From NCBI GenBank assembly GCA_965218935.1, contig CBDCMH010000007.1, positions 1 through 64,000 on the forward strand: DNA of 64,000 nt, read 5' to 3'. Of this stretch, positions 26,981 through 34,962 are shown one piece after another (positions within the stretch are counted from its first letter, which is position 1; every line of letters starts with the position of its first letter). The position numbers were made by a program, and so were the translations under genes. The stretch is from JADFOI01 sp965218935 (GTDB lineage Bacteria > Acidobacteriota > UBA6911 > RPQK01 > JADFOI01). The notes beneath the pieces were generated by a model, which saw nothing but the letters and a program-made list of their open reading frames with translations, was not told the DNA's origin and searched no databases.

Positions 26981-27928
26981 ATGGAATATGGTGCCCACCT
27001 TCCCCTGATTGACTTCTCCGGAAAAGGGTTTTCGCTGAGGGAGCTGCGTGCCTATGCAAAGCAGGCCTCGGAGCTTGGCTACACATTCCTGTGTGCCAAT
27101 GATCACCTTTTGTTCAGCCGGCCCTGGTTGGATGGTCCCACCGCTCTTGCTGCAGTCCTGGAAGTTTCCGGAGCCATGACGCTGGCCACAACGGTCTCTA
27201 TTCCAGTTGTGCGCGGCCCTATGGTTTCGGCCAAGACTCTGGGAGCCATCGACCTTTTGTCGGGTGGCCGGCTGGTTGTCGGTGTGGGCCCCGGCTCTTC
27301 AGAGCGTGACTACAAGGCAGCGGGCGTGCCTTTTGAGGAACGATGGAAACGATTCAATGAGATTATTGAGGTGCTGCGCGCCCTCTGGACACCCCAGTCG
27401 GAAGGCTTCGAAGGCAGCTTCTATTCAACGGACGGCATCCAACTCGAGCCCTACCCCGCTCAGCGGCCTGCTCCATCGATTTGGGTGGCCAGCTGGGGGT
27501 CCCAAGCGGGTCTGCGCCGCGTTGCCCGACACGGCGACGGATGGCTGGCCTCGGGATACAACACCACACCCGAGGGATTTGCAGAGAGTCTGACCTATCT
27601 TTCCGAACAACTCTCTCTGGTCGGAAAAAAACCTGAGTCTTTCCCCAACTGCATTGCCACCCTGTGGATGTACGTTACAGAAGACCGCTCCCAAGCGGAA
27701 GAGATTCTTTCCACAGTGCTCAGCCCAATCTTGAACCGTCCCGTCGAGGAGCTGCGGGAACGGCTTCCCATCGGACCCGCGGAGATGTGTGCGGAAAGAT
27801 TGACGGCCTATGCCGCCGCCGGGGCCGAACGAGTCTTTCTGTGGCCTCTGGCTGATGAAACGGAACAGCTCGAATTGTTCTACGACCAGGTGATACCTCT
27901 GATTGAGGGTTACGACGACAGGAGTTAG
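26981..27928 (+). CDS. LLM-class (F420-dependent) oxidoreductase
   Basis: 315 aa, luciferase-like (beta/alpha)8 barrel. Family marks: LDGPTALAAVLEVSGAMTLA, TLGAIDLLSGGRLVVGVGPG, and RVARHGDGWLASG. These enzymes transfer hydride from F420H2 (or FMNH2). The clustering with npdG, cofD and cofE favours F420. First gene of a same-strand run; 34 bp before the second LLM gene. Confidence 0.9.
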   Translation: MEYGAHLPLIDFSGKGFSLRELRAYAKQASELGYTFLCANDHLLFSRPWLDGPTALAAVLEVSGAMTLATTVSIPVVRGPMVSAKTLGAIDLLSGGRLVVGVGPGSSERDYKAAGVPFEERWKRFNEIIEVLRALWTPQSEGFEGSFYSTDGIQLEPYPAQRPAPSIWVASWGSQAGLRRVARHGDGWLASGYNTTPEGFAESLTYLSEQLSLVGKKPESFPNCIATLWMYVTEDRSQAEEILSTVLSPILNRPVEELRERLPIGPAEMCAERLTAYAAAGAERVFLWPLADETEQLELFYDQVIPLIEGYDDRS

Positions 27929-27962
27929 CTCCAACAAGGAACTGGTAAGAAAGGAGAGAACC

Positions 27963-28880
27963 ATGCGTTTAGGATTTGCGTTGCCCCAAAGCGGCTCTTT
28001 AGCAGGGGCTGAGGCTCTGATTCGGGTGGCCAAACGTGCGGAAGACCTTGGATTTGATAGCTTGTGGGTACTGGATCGATTGCTTTGGCCGGTTGAGCCG
28101 CAGTCGCCTTATCCGGTAGGGGATGGCACCTTGCCCGAGTTATACAAAAACGTGCTGGACCCACTGGAAACACTCACGTTTGCTGCCGCCCACACAACGC
28201 GGATCGGCCTGGGAACCAGTGTCCTCAACATTCCCTACTATAATCCCCTCCTTTTGGCGCGGCGCTTGAGTACGCTTGATGTTCTTTCAGGAGGGCGCTT
28301 GCGAGTTGGCTTTGGAAACGGATGGTCGCCCGATGAGTATGATGCTGTCGGTACTTCCATGAAGAATCGGGGCAAGCGGGCGGATGAAGGCCTTCAGGTT
28401 TTAGAAGCGATCTGGACCACAGATCCGGTGGAATTCGAGGGAGAGTACTACCGCATCCCCAAGTCGTTCATTGGTCCCAAGCCCGTTCAGAAACCGCGTC
28501 CGCCCATCTTCATGGCCGCCTACGTTCCGGCCGCCCTGCGGCGAGTTGCCCAATACAGCGATGGATGGATGCCGGTGGGAATTCCTCTGGCTGGAGTGGC
28601 TCAGATGTTTGAAGGCGTCAAGGGGATGGCGCAGGAGTGCGGCCGCGACCCCGAAAGGCTGGATCTCCTCGTTCGGGCCAACCTTGAATTCTCAGACGCC
28701 CCGATTGACAACGAGCGTGCCGATTTCACGGGGACTCTGGAGCAGATTAAGGGGGATATTGCGGCAACCCGAGAGTTGGGTGCGACGGATCTGCTGTTTG
28801 ACGTACAATTCTCTCCAGGTGCTGACTCGGTAGATCAAATGGTGGAATGGATGGAGCAGCTCTGGGAGCTTGCCCGGTAG
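27963..28880 (+). CDS. LLM-class F420-dependent oxidoreductase, second copy
   Basis: 305 aa from ATG 27963 (AAGGAGAG seven bases upstream). Barrel markers: AKRAEDLGFDSLWVLDRLLW, LARRLSTLDVLSGGRLRVGF, GNGWSPDEYDAVG, RVAQYSDGWMPVG. Clearly diverged from its upstream neighbour, so probably a different substrate. The PPOX-type gene begins inside its 3' end. Confidence 0.9.
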   Translation: MRLGFALPQSGSLAGAEALIRVAKRAEDLGFDSLWVLDRLLWPVEPQSPYPVGDGTLPELYKNVLDPLETLTFAAAHTTRIGLGTSVLNIPYYNPLLLARRLSTLDVLSGGRLRVGFGNGWSPDEYDAVGTSMKNRGKRADEGLQVLEAIWTTDPVEFEGEYYRIPKSFIGPKPVQKPRPPIFMAAYVPAALRRVAQYSDGWMPVGIPLAGVAQMFEGVKGMAQECGRDPERLDLLVRANLEFSDAPIDNERADFTGTLEQIKGDIAATRELGATDLLFDVQFSPGADSVDQMVEWMEQLWELAR

Positions 28881-29323
28881 ATCCTGTCTTGGCCAAAGGA
28901 CCTGTTTTAACCCAGAGGGAGAAGGAATTTCTAAGCACTGGGCGGGTGGCCCATTTGGCAACCACCGACGCCAGGGGACACCCCTTGGTTGTGCCCATCT
29001 GCTATGCCTTTGAGGATGCGGATCTCTACTCTTCCATCGATGCGAAGCCCAAAAGGATCTCCCCTCTGCTGCTGGAAAGAGTCAGAAACATTCGTGAAAA
29101 TTCCTATGTTTCCATTGTCGTCGATCGATACGAAGAAGATTGGACGCGGCTGGCCTATATCTTGATTCGAGGGAGGGCAAAGATACTCACCCGAGGCCCG
29201 AGACATAAAAAAGGTATCCATCTCCTGCGCATGAAATATCCTCAGTATCAAGAGATGGCCATCGAGAAACGACCCGTCATCCATGTCGCCCTGAACCATG
29301 CGAAGAGCTGGGGAGTGCCGTAA
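28847..29323 (+). CDS. PPOX-class, probable F420-binding split-barrel protein
   Basis: 158 aa. Split-barrel flavin/deazaflavin fold: FLSTGRVAHLATTDARGHPL, VPICYAFEDADLYSSID, KPKRIS, VDRYEEDWTRLAYILIRGRA. It matches the Rv0121-like branch (TIGR03668) associated with F420. It overlaps the LLM gene by 34 bp if ATG 28847 is used; a start at TTG 28892 would avoid this. Probably reduces or binds an F420-linked substrate. Confidence 0.85.
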   Translation: MDGAALGACPVDPVLAKGPVLTQREKEFLSTGRVAHLATTDARGHPLVVPICYAFEDADLYSSIDAKPKRISPLLLERVRNIRENSYVSIVVDRYEEDWTRLAYILIRGRAKILTRGPRHKKGIHLLRMKYPQYQEMAIEKRPVIHVALNHAKSWGVP

Positions 29324-29398
29324 GGGCATCTGGAGTAACAGCATGGGCTCTATGGAATTTCACAAGAGCAAAAGGGCGACTCTGCGAGCAGATTCACT

Positions 29399-29902
29399 TC
29401 ATTTCAGCATATCGCTCACTGCTGCGCTCATCGAGGCCGGAAAGGCGACAATGATGACTCGCTTAATAGCGACTAGGTTGTCTATTCCCCACGGGCACTT
29501 GTCGATGATGGTGAGCAGGACGGCCACCACCATCAGAGCAACCCCGTAGATCCCCAAAACCCGCTTGATGAACTGCCACCTGTACCCCTTTAGATGAAAT
29601 CGGTAAAAGTTGAAGTACACAAAGGCTGAGATAAACAATAGGGAAACAAAAGTAAGAGCGAGAACGTTCCGGAAGGGAAGCATTGTGCCCAAAGTCCACG
29701 TCTCTTCGGTGAATCCCACGGGGATGGCCAGAATCGAAGCGCCCACCACCATCTGCATCACGTCTCGGGCTCTGACCTCCACCATGAAGGGCCGAGTGGC
29801 GTGGCTGATGACCTTGCCCGTGCTGTCCACAATGGGCACGATGCGGTGCAGGTAGCCCCCGATCCGCTGGATGGTGTGATTCGGTTTCTGCTCTTTAGAC
29901 AT
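29399..29902 (-). CDS. DUF2391-type integral membrane protein
   Basis: 167 aa with four membrane segments after a soluble N-terminus of about 50 residues. Conserved features: MQMVVGASILAIPVGFTEET, FVSLLFISAFVYFNFYRFH and the ending KRVIIVAFPASMSAAVSDML, which I associate with DUF2391/TIGR02587. Function unknown. It lies opposite in strand to the F420 genes on either side, so it has its own promoter. Confidence 0.8.
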   Translation of the reverse strand: MSKEQKPNHTIQRIGGYLHRIVPIVDSTGKVISHATRPFMVEVRARDVMQMVVGASILAIPVGFTEETWTLGTMLPFRNVLALTFVSLLFISAFVYFNFYRFHLKGYRWQFIKRVLGIYGVALMVVAVLLTIIDKCPWGIDNLVAIKRVIIVAFPASMSAAVSDMLK

Positions 29903-30015
29903 GTCCGTCTCCGCTTACCTTCTTATAGTCGATTAGGGTGACCTGCTGGAGGTCCTTTTCAGGGGGAAAATGCCGGCTAGTGTCGCACAAGTGCAGTCCC
30001 TATAATGGAGTGCTC

Positions 30016-30681
30016 ATGGCGGGATCCTTCAGAGTTGGACTCATCAGCGGGACAGGGGAGGAGGGCCTGGGTATTGCTCTGCGGCTGGCTGCGGCCGGGC
30101 ACACCCTGGCACTGGGTTCGCGTTCCGCCGAGAGAGCCGGTCAAAAGGCTCATGAAATCAATCAGCAATTGGGGGAAGAAAAAGTCCAGGGAATGGACAA
30201 TCATGAGCTGGTGGCTGCCTGCGAAATACTCTTTTTGACCGTCCCCTTTGTCCACGCCGAGAAGGTGATCGGAGAATATCAACAAGATTTTTCGGAGGAC
30301 CAGATTCTGGTCGACGTGACCGTTCCGGTGGTCTTTGACAAAGGTCCTCGGTTGCTCGACCTGGAGGAAAACTCAGGAGCCGAGCATCTGCAAAGTCTTT
30401 TGCCTTCAGGCCCCACGGTGGTGGGGGCGTTTAAGACCTTGTCTTCACATTCACTCTGTGAAATCGATTCACCTTTAGATTGTGACGAGTTTGTCTGCTC
30501 GGATTCTTCACCAGCCAAGGAACGGGTCCTGGAAGTGGTGAGTCGAATTCCCTCCCTACGATGGATTGACGCCGGGCCCTTGCGCTACAGTCGTTCCTTG
30601 GAAGCCATCACCCTGTTGGAAATTGGTTTGAACCGGCGTTACAAGGTTAAGGAGTCACGTGTTCAAATGGTGGGGCTATAA
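30016..30681 (+). CDS. npdG: NADPH-dependent F420 reductase
   Basis: 221 aa from ATG 30016 (GGAG five bases upstream). Rossmann start VGLISGTGEEGLGIALRLAA with a Ser/Arg-containing NADP site (LGSRSAERA), then VPFVHAEKVIGEYQ, DVTVPV and the C-terminal SLEAITLLEIGLNRRYK. It moves hydride between NADPH and F420, keeping the reduced F420 pool for the LLM enzymes upstream. 45 bp before cofD. Confidence 0.88.
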   Translation: MAGSFRVGLISGTGEEGLGIALRLAAAGHTLALGSRSAERAGQKAHEINQQLGEEKVQGMDNHELVAACEILFLTVPFVHAEKVIGEYQQDFSEDQILVDVTVPVVFDKGPRLLDLEENSGAEHLQSLLPSGPTVVGAFKTLSSHSLCEIDSPLDCDEFVCSDSSPAKERVLEVVSRIPSLRWIDAGPLRYSRSLEAITLLEIGLNRRYKVKESRVQMVGL

Positions 30682-30689
30682 GACGTTCG

Positions 30690-30723
30690 ACAAACGTCAT
30701 CGTATTGATGGAGCGAGGCACTC
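30690..30723. repeat. Partial palindromic element, subfamily G
   Basis: CAAACGTCATCGTATTGATG, then GAGCGAGGCACT, matches the right end of the complete element at 53143-53415 and the fragment at 41324-41368. Only one end is present. It lies three bases before the cofD ATG, so it could carry or disturb the ribosome site. Confidence 0.6.
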
Positions 30724-30726
30724 AAC

Positions 30727-31647
30727 ATGATCGTGATGCTGGCTGGGGGCGTTGGTGCCTCCAAACTCATCTTGGGGTTCTCGAGACTGCTTTCATCCGA
30801 TCAACTCAGCGTCATTGGAAATACCGGCGATGACATCGAGCTCTTGGGACTGCGAGTTTGTCCGGATCTGGACACCATCCTCTACACTCTTTGTGGGAAG
30901 GTGAATCCTGAAACAGGCTGGGGCATCCGGGAAGACTCTCTCCACTGCCTGAAAGCCTTACAGGAGTTGGGAGGGGAAAGTTGGTTTCAGTTGGGAGACC
31001 GTGATTTGGCCACTCATGTTTGGCGCACTTCACTGCTGAAGCAAGGTCGCTCACTGACCCAGGTTACGGACAGCCTTTGTCAGGCTTTTGGGGTGCATTA
31101 CAAACTTCTCCCCATGACCGATTCCTATGTGCCTACCTATCTTGTGACCGACCAGGGGGAATTTCATCTCCAGGAGTACCTGGTTCGAGAACAGTGTCGT
31201 CCCATTCTCAAGGAGGTGAAATACTTGAATATCGAGCAGGCTCAACCTGCCCCCGGTGTGGCCGATGCCATTTTGAAGGCTGAGGCCGTCCTGCTTTGTC
31301 CCAGTAATCCCTTCATCAGCATTGGTCCCATCCTGGCCGTTCCAGGCATCAGGGAACTGCTGGTTCAAACCCAGGCCCCAGTCTTTGCCGTCACCCCGAT
31401 CGTAAACCAGCGTGCGCTGAAAGGACCCACGGCCAAAATGTTATCGGAGCTGGACTGTGCGGTTTCGCCCACTACCATTGCCGAAATCTACAAAGATTTC
31501 CTGGATGTCTTTGTTTTAGACGAAAGGGACGGAGAGTTGCGAGAAGAGATCGAAGCACTGAACGTCAGGGTTCTGACCAGCAACACGGTAATGACCAACA
31601 CGGAAGAGAAAATGAACCTGGCTCGTCGGCTTCTGGAAGAGCTATGA
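30727..31647 (+). CDS. cofD: 2-phospho-L-lactate transferase
   Basis: 306 aa. N-terminal MLAGGVGASKLILGFSRLL phosphate loop, GNTGDDIELLGLRVCPDLDT, and the LCPSNPFISIGPILAVPGI signature are diagnostic for CofD. It joins the lactyl-2-phospho (or PEP-derived) group to the deazaflavin FO, giving F420-0 or dehydro-F420-0. The stop overlaps the ATG of the cofC remnant by 4 bp. Confidence 0.93.
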   Translation: MIVMLAGGVGASKLILGFSRLLSSDQLSVIGNTGDDIELLGLRVCPDLDTILYTLCGKVNPETGWGIREDSLHCLKALQELGGESWFQLGDRDLATHVWRTSLLKQGRSLTQVTDSLCQAFGVHYKLLPMTDSYVPTYLVTDQGEFHLQEYLVREQCRPILKEVKYLNIEQAQPAPGVADAILKAEAVLLCPSNPFISIGPILAVPGIRELLVQTQAPVFAVTPIVNQRALKGPTAKMLSELDCAVSPTTIAEIYKDFLDVFVLDERDGELREEIEALNVRVLTSNTVMTNTEEKMNLARRLLEEL

Positions 31648-31829
31648 AAGTGGTTTTGTTACCTCTAAAGGATCCCGCCCACGGTAAGCAACGATTGGCA
31701 AGCCATCTGACTCCCGAGGAGCGCCAGGAGCTGTCCTGGGCTGATGTACTCCGTTTCCGGCGATTGGAGAATGAAACGAGAACCGCTCAGGTCTTGAGAA
31801 ACTTCGACTCGCTAAAGCAACATTCCTGA
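31644..31829 (+). pseudogene. cofC: CofC-like guanylyltransferase collapsed by an internal deletion
   Basis: 61 codons. Residues 1-33 are the CofC start (VVLLPLKDPAHGKQRLASHL, TPEERQELSWA). Residues 34-61 (DVLRFRRLENETRTAQVLRN) look like the C-terminal end that follows the DTPEDL motif in full-length CofC of about 210 aa. Some 130-150 residues with the GTP site are gone, without loss of frame. So this copy cannot make the activated phospho-lactate/PEP precursor. The gene kept its place between cofD and cofE. Confidence 0.75.
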
Positions 31830-31845
31830 AATCCGATGAGTGCAC

Positions 31846-32601
31846 ATGCCCGTGAGTGAGCTACGAGTTATTGGACTTCCCGGATTCCCCGAAGTATCCA
31901 CAGGAGCCAACTTGGCAACACTCATTGCTCAGTCCATCCGTGATGCCAGCCTGGAGGTGAAAGATAAGGACATCTTGGTGGTCGCCCAGAAGGTCGTCTC
32001 CAAGGCCGAAGGGCAGGTGCTGAAACTGGAAGGTATCGAACCCGCCGACAAAGCCCAACGCTGGGCCAGAACCCACGGGAAAGATGCCAGACTGGTCGAG
32101 GTCATTTTGAGTGAGTCGCGGCGGGTGCTGCGGATGGAGCGAGGGTTACTGATCGTGGAAACGCAACATGGCTTTGTCTGTGCCAATGCCGGGGTCGATA
32201 CTTCCAATACACCGAGTGGACAGGTCACGCTCTTGCCCAAAGATTCCGATCGCTCGGCCGCTCAAATGCGCAAGGATCTGGAAAGGGAATTCGGCGCCCG
32301 GCTTGCCGTCATCGTGTCGGACACCTTCGGGCGCCCCTGGAGGGAAGGCCTGATCAACGTGGCGTTGGGAGTTGCCGGCATGAAACCCTGGGTGGATTAT
32401 CGAGGGCGAAAGGACCGCTTTGGGGAGGAGTTGCACGCCACTCAGATGGCCGTGGCCGATCAGTTGGCTTCCACTGCAGAGCTGGTGATGGGAAAAACAA
32501 AGGGTATCCCGGTGGCTCTGATTCGTGGCTTTGCCTACCCGGAAGGGGAGGGAAAGGGCCGGCAGATCCTCCGCTCTGCCCAGAAAGACCTCTTTCGGTG
32601 A
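31846..32601 (+). CDS. cofE: Coenzyme F420-0:L-glutamate ligase
   Basis: 251 aa. CofE fold with VVAQKVVSKAEGQV, LIVETQHGFVCANAGVDTSN, VIVSDTFGRPWREGLINVAL and GMKPWVDYRGRKDRFG. Adds one or more glutamates to F420-0 with GTP. Start ATG 31846 or GTG 31840. The FMN-binding C-terminal domain of actinobacterial FbiB is absent, as in many other bacteria. Convergent with the SagB gene, 2 bp apart. Confidence 0.93.
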   Translation: MPVSELRVIGLPGFPEVSTGANLATLIAQSIRDASLEVKDKDILVVAQKVVSKAEGQVLKLEGIEPADKAQRWARTHGKDARLVEVILSESRRVLRMERGLLIVETQHGFVCANAGVDTSNTPSGQVTLLPKDSDRSAAQMRKDLEREFGARLAVIVSDTFGRPWREGLINVALGVAGMKPWVDYRGRKDRFGEELHATQMAVADQLASTAELVMGKTKGIPVALIRGFAYPEGEGKGRQILRSAQKDLFR

Positions 32602-32603
32602 TT

Positions 32604-34136
32604 TCAATAAAGCCCTTTTTTGCCATGCCCTAAGGCCATCAGGAAAATAGCGCTTTTCCCCTGGGCATGGGGAGAGAAAAACTCAACAACCTCATCGTCG
32701 TAAAAGGTGAGCCCAGTGGCGCCGAGTCGTTGGGCATAGGCCGTCAGGTAGAGTTTTCCCCCCAGGATCCCAGCCTCCAACTGCACAGCTCGATACCCCC
32801 GATTACCCAACCTCTTCAGAATCGGTCTTAGATCGGCCAGGAAAAAAACGTTGGCACTGGCATCGGCCGGCAGCCTTTGCTCCAGACCCAAGTATCCGGC
32901 TTCGCTTCTGAAACCCCCCTCCTTCAGAAGCTCCAACACCCAGCCTTGACGATGCAAAACATAAGCGCCCGAGGGCAATCCCTCTACGGCGTTGACGATG
33001 AAATACCAGTCGTTGAGAAAAATTCCAGGGGGTTCCAGAAAGTCAGCGGATATGCCCTGTGCCGAGCAGTAAAGCATCGTCGAGAATTCCTGAAAGGAGA
33101 TGGGCTTGTGCTCGAATTGGCGGCTGGAGCCGCGGCGCCGTATCACCTTCTCAATCGGGTCGGGTGCCGTTTCCGGGTGAGGATCGAGTTTCCAGACACG
33201 ACCTTCAGGTGCAGGCAGGGTTTGGGCAGGAGTCTCTCCCCGCCATAGGGCGGCCTCCTTTTCAGAGAGGAGCGAGGTAGCGGAGTGTAGGGTACGCATT
33301 TCCGGGTAGTCCACCTCCCTTTCTGAAAGAGGCAGAGTGGGCAGTCCCAGTGCTTCTACTTTCGTCGAGGGCTCGGTAGCTTTCCGGGTGGTGGTGCCCA
33401 CAGAGACGACGGACAGTGCCACTTCGCGCTGGGTATCCAGATCCAGCAGTTGATTCAATTCCTTGTCCACGAAACCCAGGATCAAACGAATCGGTAACTG
33501 CAGGGCTGAGCCCATAGCCAGCAAGTGAGCGACTATCGTGCCATTGTCCCAGCCGAAATGACGATAAGTTCGGGCCCGGTACTTCCAGGCGTTGCGCCAG
33601 TAGGTTCCGGTCGAAAGGATGAGCACAGGAGCGACCACCACATTGGGTTCTTCTCCACTGGCCCGAGCGACCACCGCCCGATAGTCGCCTTCGCGCAAGC
33701 GGTATAAGGCAGAGTCTCTGGGGCTGAAATGGTAGATCCCTGCCGGCAGGTCGGGCAGGTCCTCGCAGGCCACGTAGAGTTCGACTTCGTAGAGCGCTCC
33801 CGTGCAGGAGGCTGCCCGAAACAGTAAAGTTCCCCCGGGATAATCTTTTTGTTTGGTAGTTCCTGCCGAAAAATAGAGCAGCCGCGCCAGATCGCTTAAA
33901 TTGGGAATGCTTTTCTTCTTTGTGGGGGCTGTTATTGCGGAGACCGCCGAAAGGGCAGTGATCTCTGTCTCTTCCCATTGGTGCGGGAGTGGTATGGGCT
34001 CCAGCCCAGGATAGGTCTTAAAAGGAATGGGCTGATTGGAAAAATCCAAAGAGTGGGCATCGGAACGGACGCTCCGGTAGGAGTGCTTGGTCTGCTCGTG
34101 ATAATGATAGGCGGTTTCCGTATCGCTGTTCGACAT
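32604..34136 (-). CDS. SagB/ThcOx-family dehydrogenase with two nitroreductase-like halves
   Basis: 510 aa. Two tandem nitroreductase-fold modules: residues about 75-260 (LARLLYFSAGTTKQ, GALYEVELYVACEDLPDLPA, GIYHFSPRDSALYRLREGDY) and about 330-510 (RRGSSRQFEHKPISFQEFST, GAYVLHRQ, GILGGKLYLTAYAQRLGATG). SagB proteins use FMN to oxidise azoline rings in peptide natural products; stand-alone ones without SagC/D, as here, have unknown roles. A perfect CRP-like site lies 80 bp upstream. Confidence 0.87.
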   Translation of the reverse strand: MSNSDTETAYHYHEQTKHSYRSVRSDAHSLDFSNQPIPFKTYPGLEPIPLPHQWEETEITALSAVSAITAPTKKKSIPNLSDLARLLYFSAGTTKQKDYPGGTLLFRAASCTGALYEVELYVACEDLPDLPAGIYHFSPRDSALYRLREGDYRAVVARASGEEPNVVVAPVLILSTGTYWRNAWKYRARTYRHFGWDNGTIVAHLLAMGSALQLPIRLILGFVDKELNQLLDLDTQREVALSVVSVGTTTRKATEPSTKVEALGLPTLPLSEREVDYPEMRTLHSATSLLSEKEAALWRGETPAQTLPAPEGRVWKLDPHPETAPDPIEKVIRRRGSSRQFEHKPISFQEFSTMLYCSAQGISADFLEPPGIFLNDWYFIVNAVEGLPSGAYVLHRQGWVLELLKEGGFRSEAGYLGLEQRLPADASANVFFLADLRPILKRLGNRGYRAVQLEAGILGGKLYLTAYAQRLGATGLTFYDDEVVEFFSPHAQGKSAIFLMALGHGKKGLY

Positions 34137-34215
34137 CCTAATCCCAAGGGTCAGGAGTATGGATCTTCCCCTTCTCTGAAATACCCTACCCGAGGTCGAC
34201 CAGGGAAGCCTGCTG

Positions 34216-34231
34216 TGTGACCGTGATCACA
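34216..34231. promoter_or_regulatory. CRP-family binding site, perfect palindrome
   Basis: TGTGA-CCGTGA-TCACA matches the E. coli CRP consensus TGTGA-N6-TCACA at all ten conserved positions. It is 80 bp upstream of the SagB start on the minus strand, a usual activator position. The cognate regulator is not in the window. Confidence 0.6.
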
Positions 34232-34631
34232 GTTCTTTGCTGATGTCTTGGTTACACTCTCTCTGATATTTCACCGATTTTTCAAGGGGCCCATTTTGCC
34301 ATGTTAACTGGACTGCTTCTCTATTGCTTGATGCGAAAACGCAACAGGGCCAGGCCTATTCGGTTTAGCCCTCAGTCTTGGCGTCGTAGTGTGGGAACCG
34401 TTCTCCCAGGGAATCGAGCCTCGTATCCCCCTTTCGACCTCCGAAAACACCTTTTCCCCTCCATCTCGTAGCCTCCCAACAGTTTCTCAGTAGAAGACTC
34501 TCTCATAACCATTTGATAAATTGGGGTTTATGGAATATTCCTGGACCTCCACCACTCGCCTTCAACACCAAGAAACTGATTGTAGTATAATTTTTAGATA
34601 CAATAGTATAAAAAAGAGTTCGTGTGCGTTA

Positions 34632-34705
34632 TAGCCCGGATTATGCATAGGTTCTCGTCATGAAGCGACGAAAGCGCCGACCTGACGGAGCGTGCTCGAG
34701 AGTTA
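34632..34705. repeat. Palindromic element B (left half only)
   Basis: TAGCCCGGATTATGCATAGG, followed by TTCTCGTC, GAAGCGACGA and AGCGCCG, matches the left half and core of element E (59302). No right arm is found before the sigma-factor gene. The end at 34705 is approximate. Confidence 0.65.
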
Positions 34706-34962
34706 GGTGAGTTGCGTCCCCCAACTCACCGCAATACATCGATATCAATGGTCAGTGGTACGCGAGGGAGGGCACCCGGGTGTGTGACATCGGTTCCTGG
34801 AGAATCCTGGAAGGTCTCTGACTCTATAAACGGTGTGATCGCGAATAGTTGAAAGGACTGGTTGACGGAGTTTGAGATTCGGCCAAGTCTTTTGCTGGGA
34901 ACTAATCGACTCAAACAACGTCTTGAATTGCAGATGGCTATGACATCAGGAGATGAGAAAGC

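Larger units (their letters stand above)
34137..34962. other. Intergenic region: regulatory site, half palindromic element, no gene seen
   Basis: 825 bp between divergent SagB and sigma-factor genes. It holds the CRP-like palindrome (34216-34231), an AT-rich stretch near 34560-34620 and a half element of the CCGG/TATGCATA family (34632 on). Reading frames crossing 34726-35439 on the minus strand are shadows of the sigma factor. No promoter is clear enough to call for the sigma gene. Confidence 0.5.
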
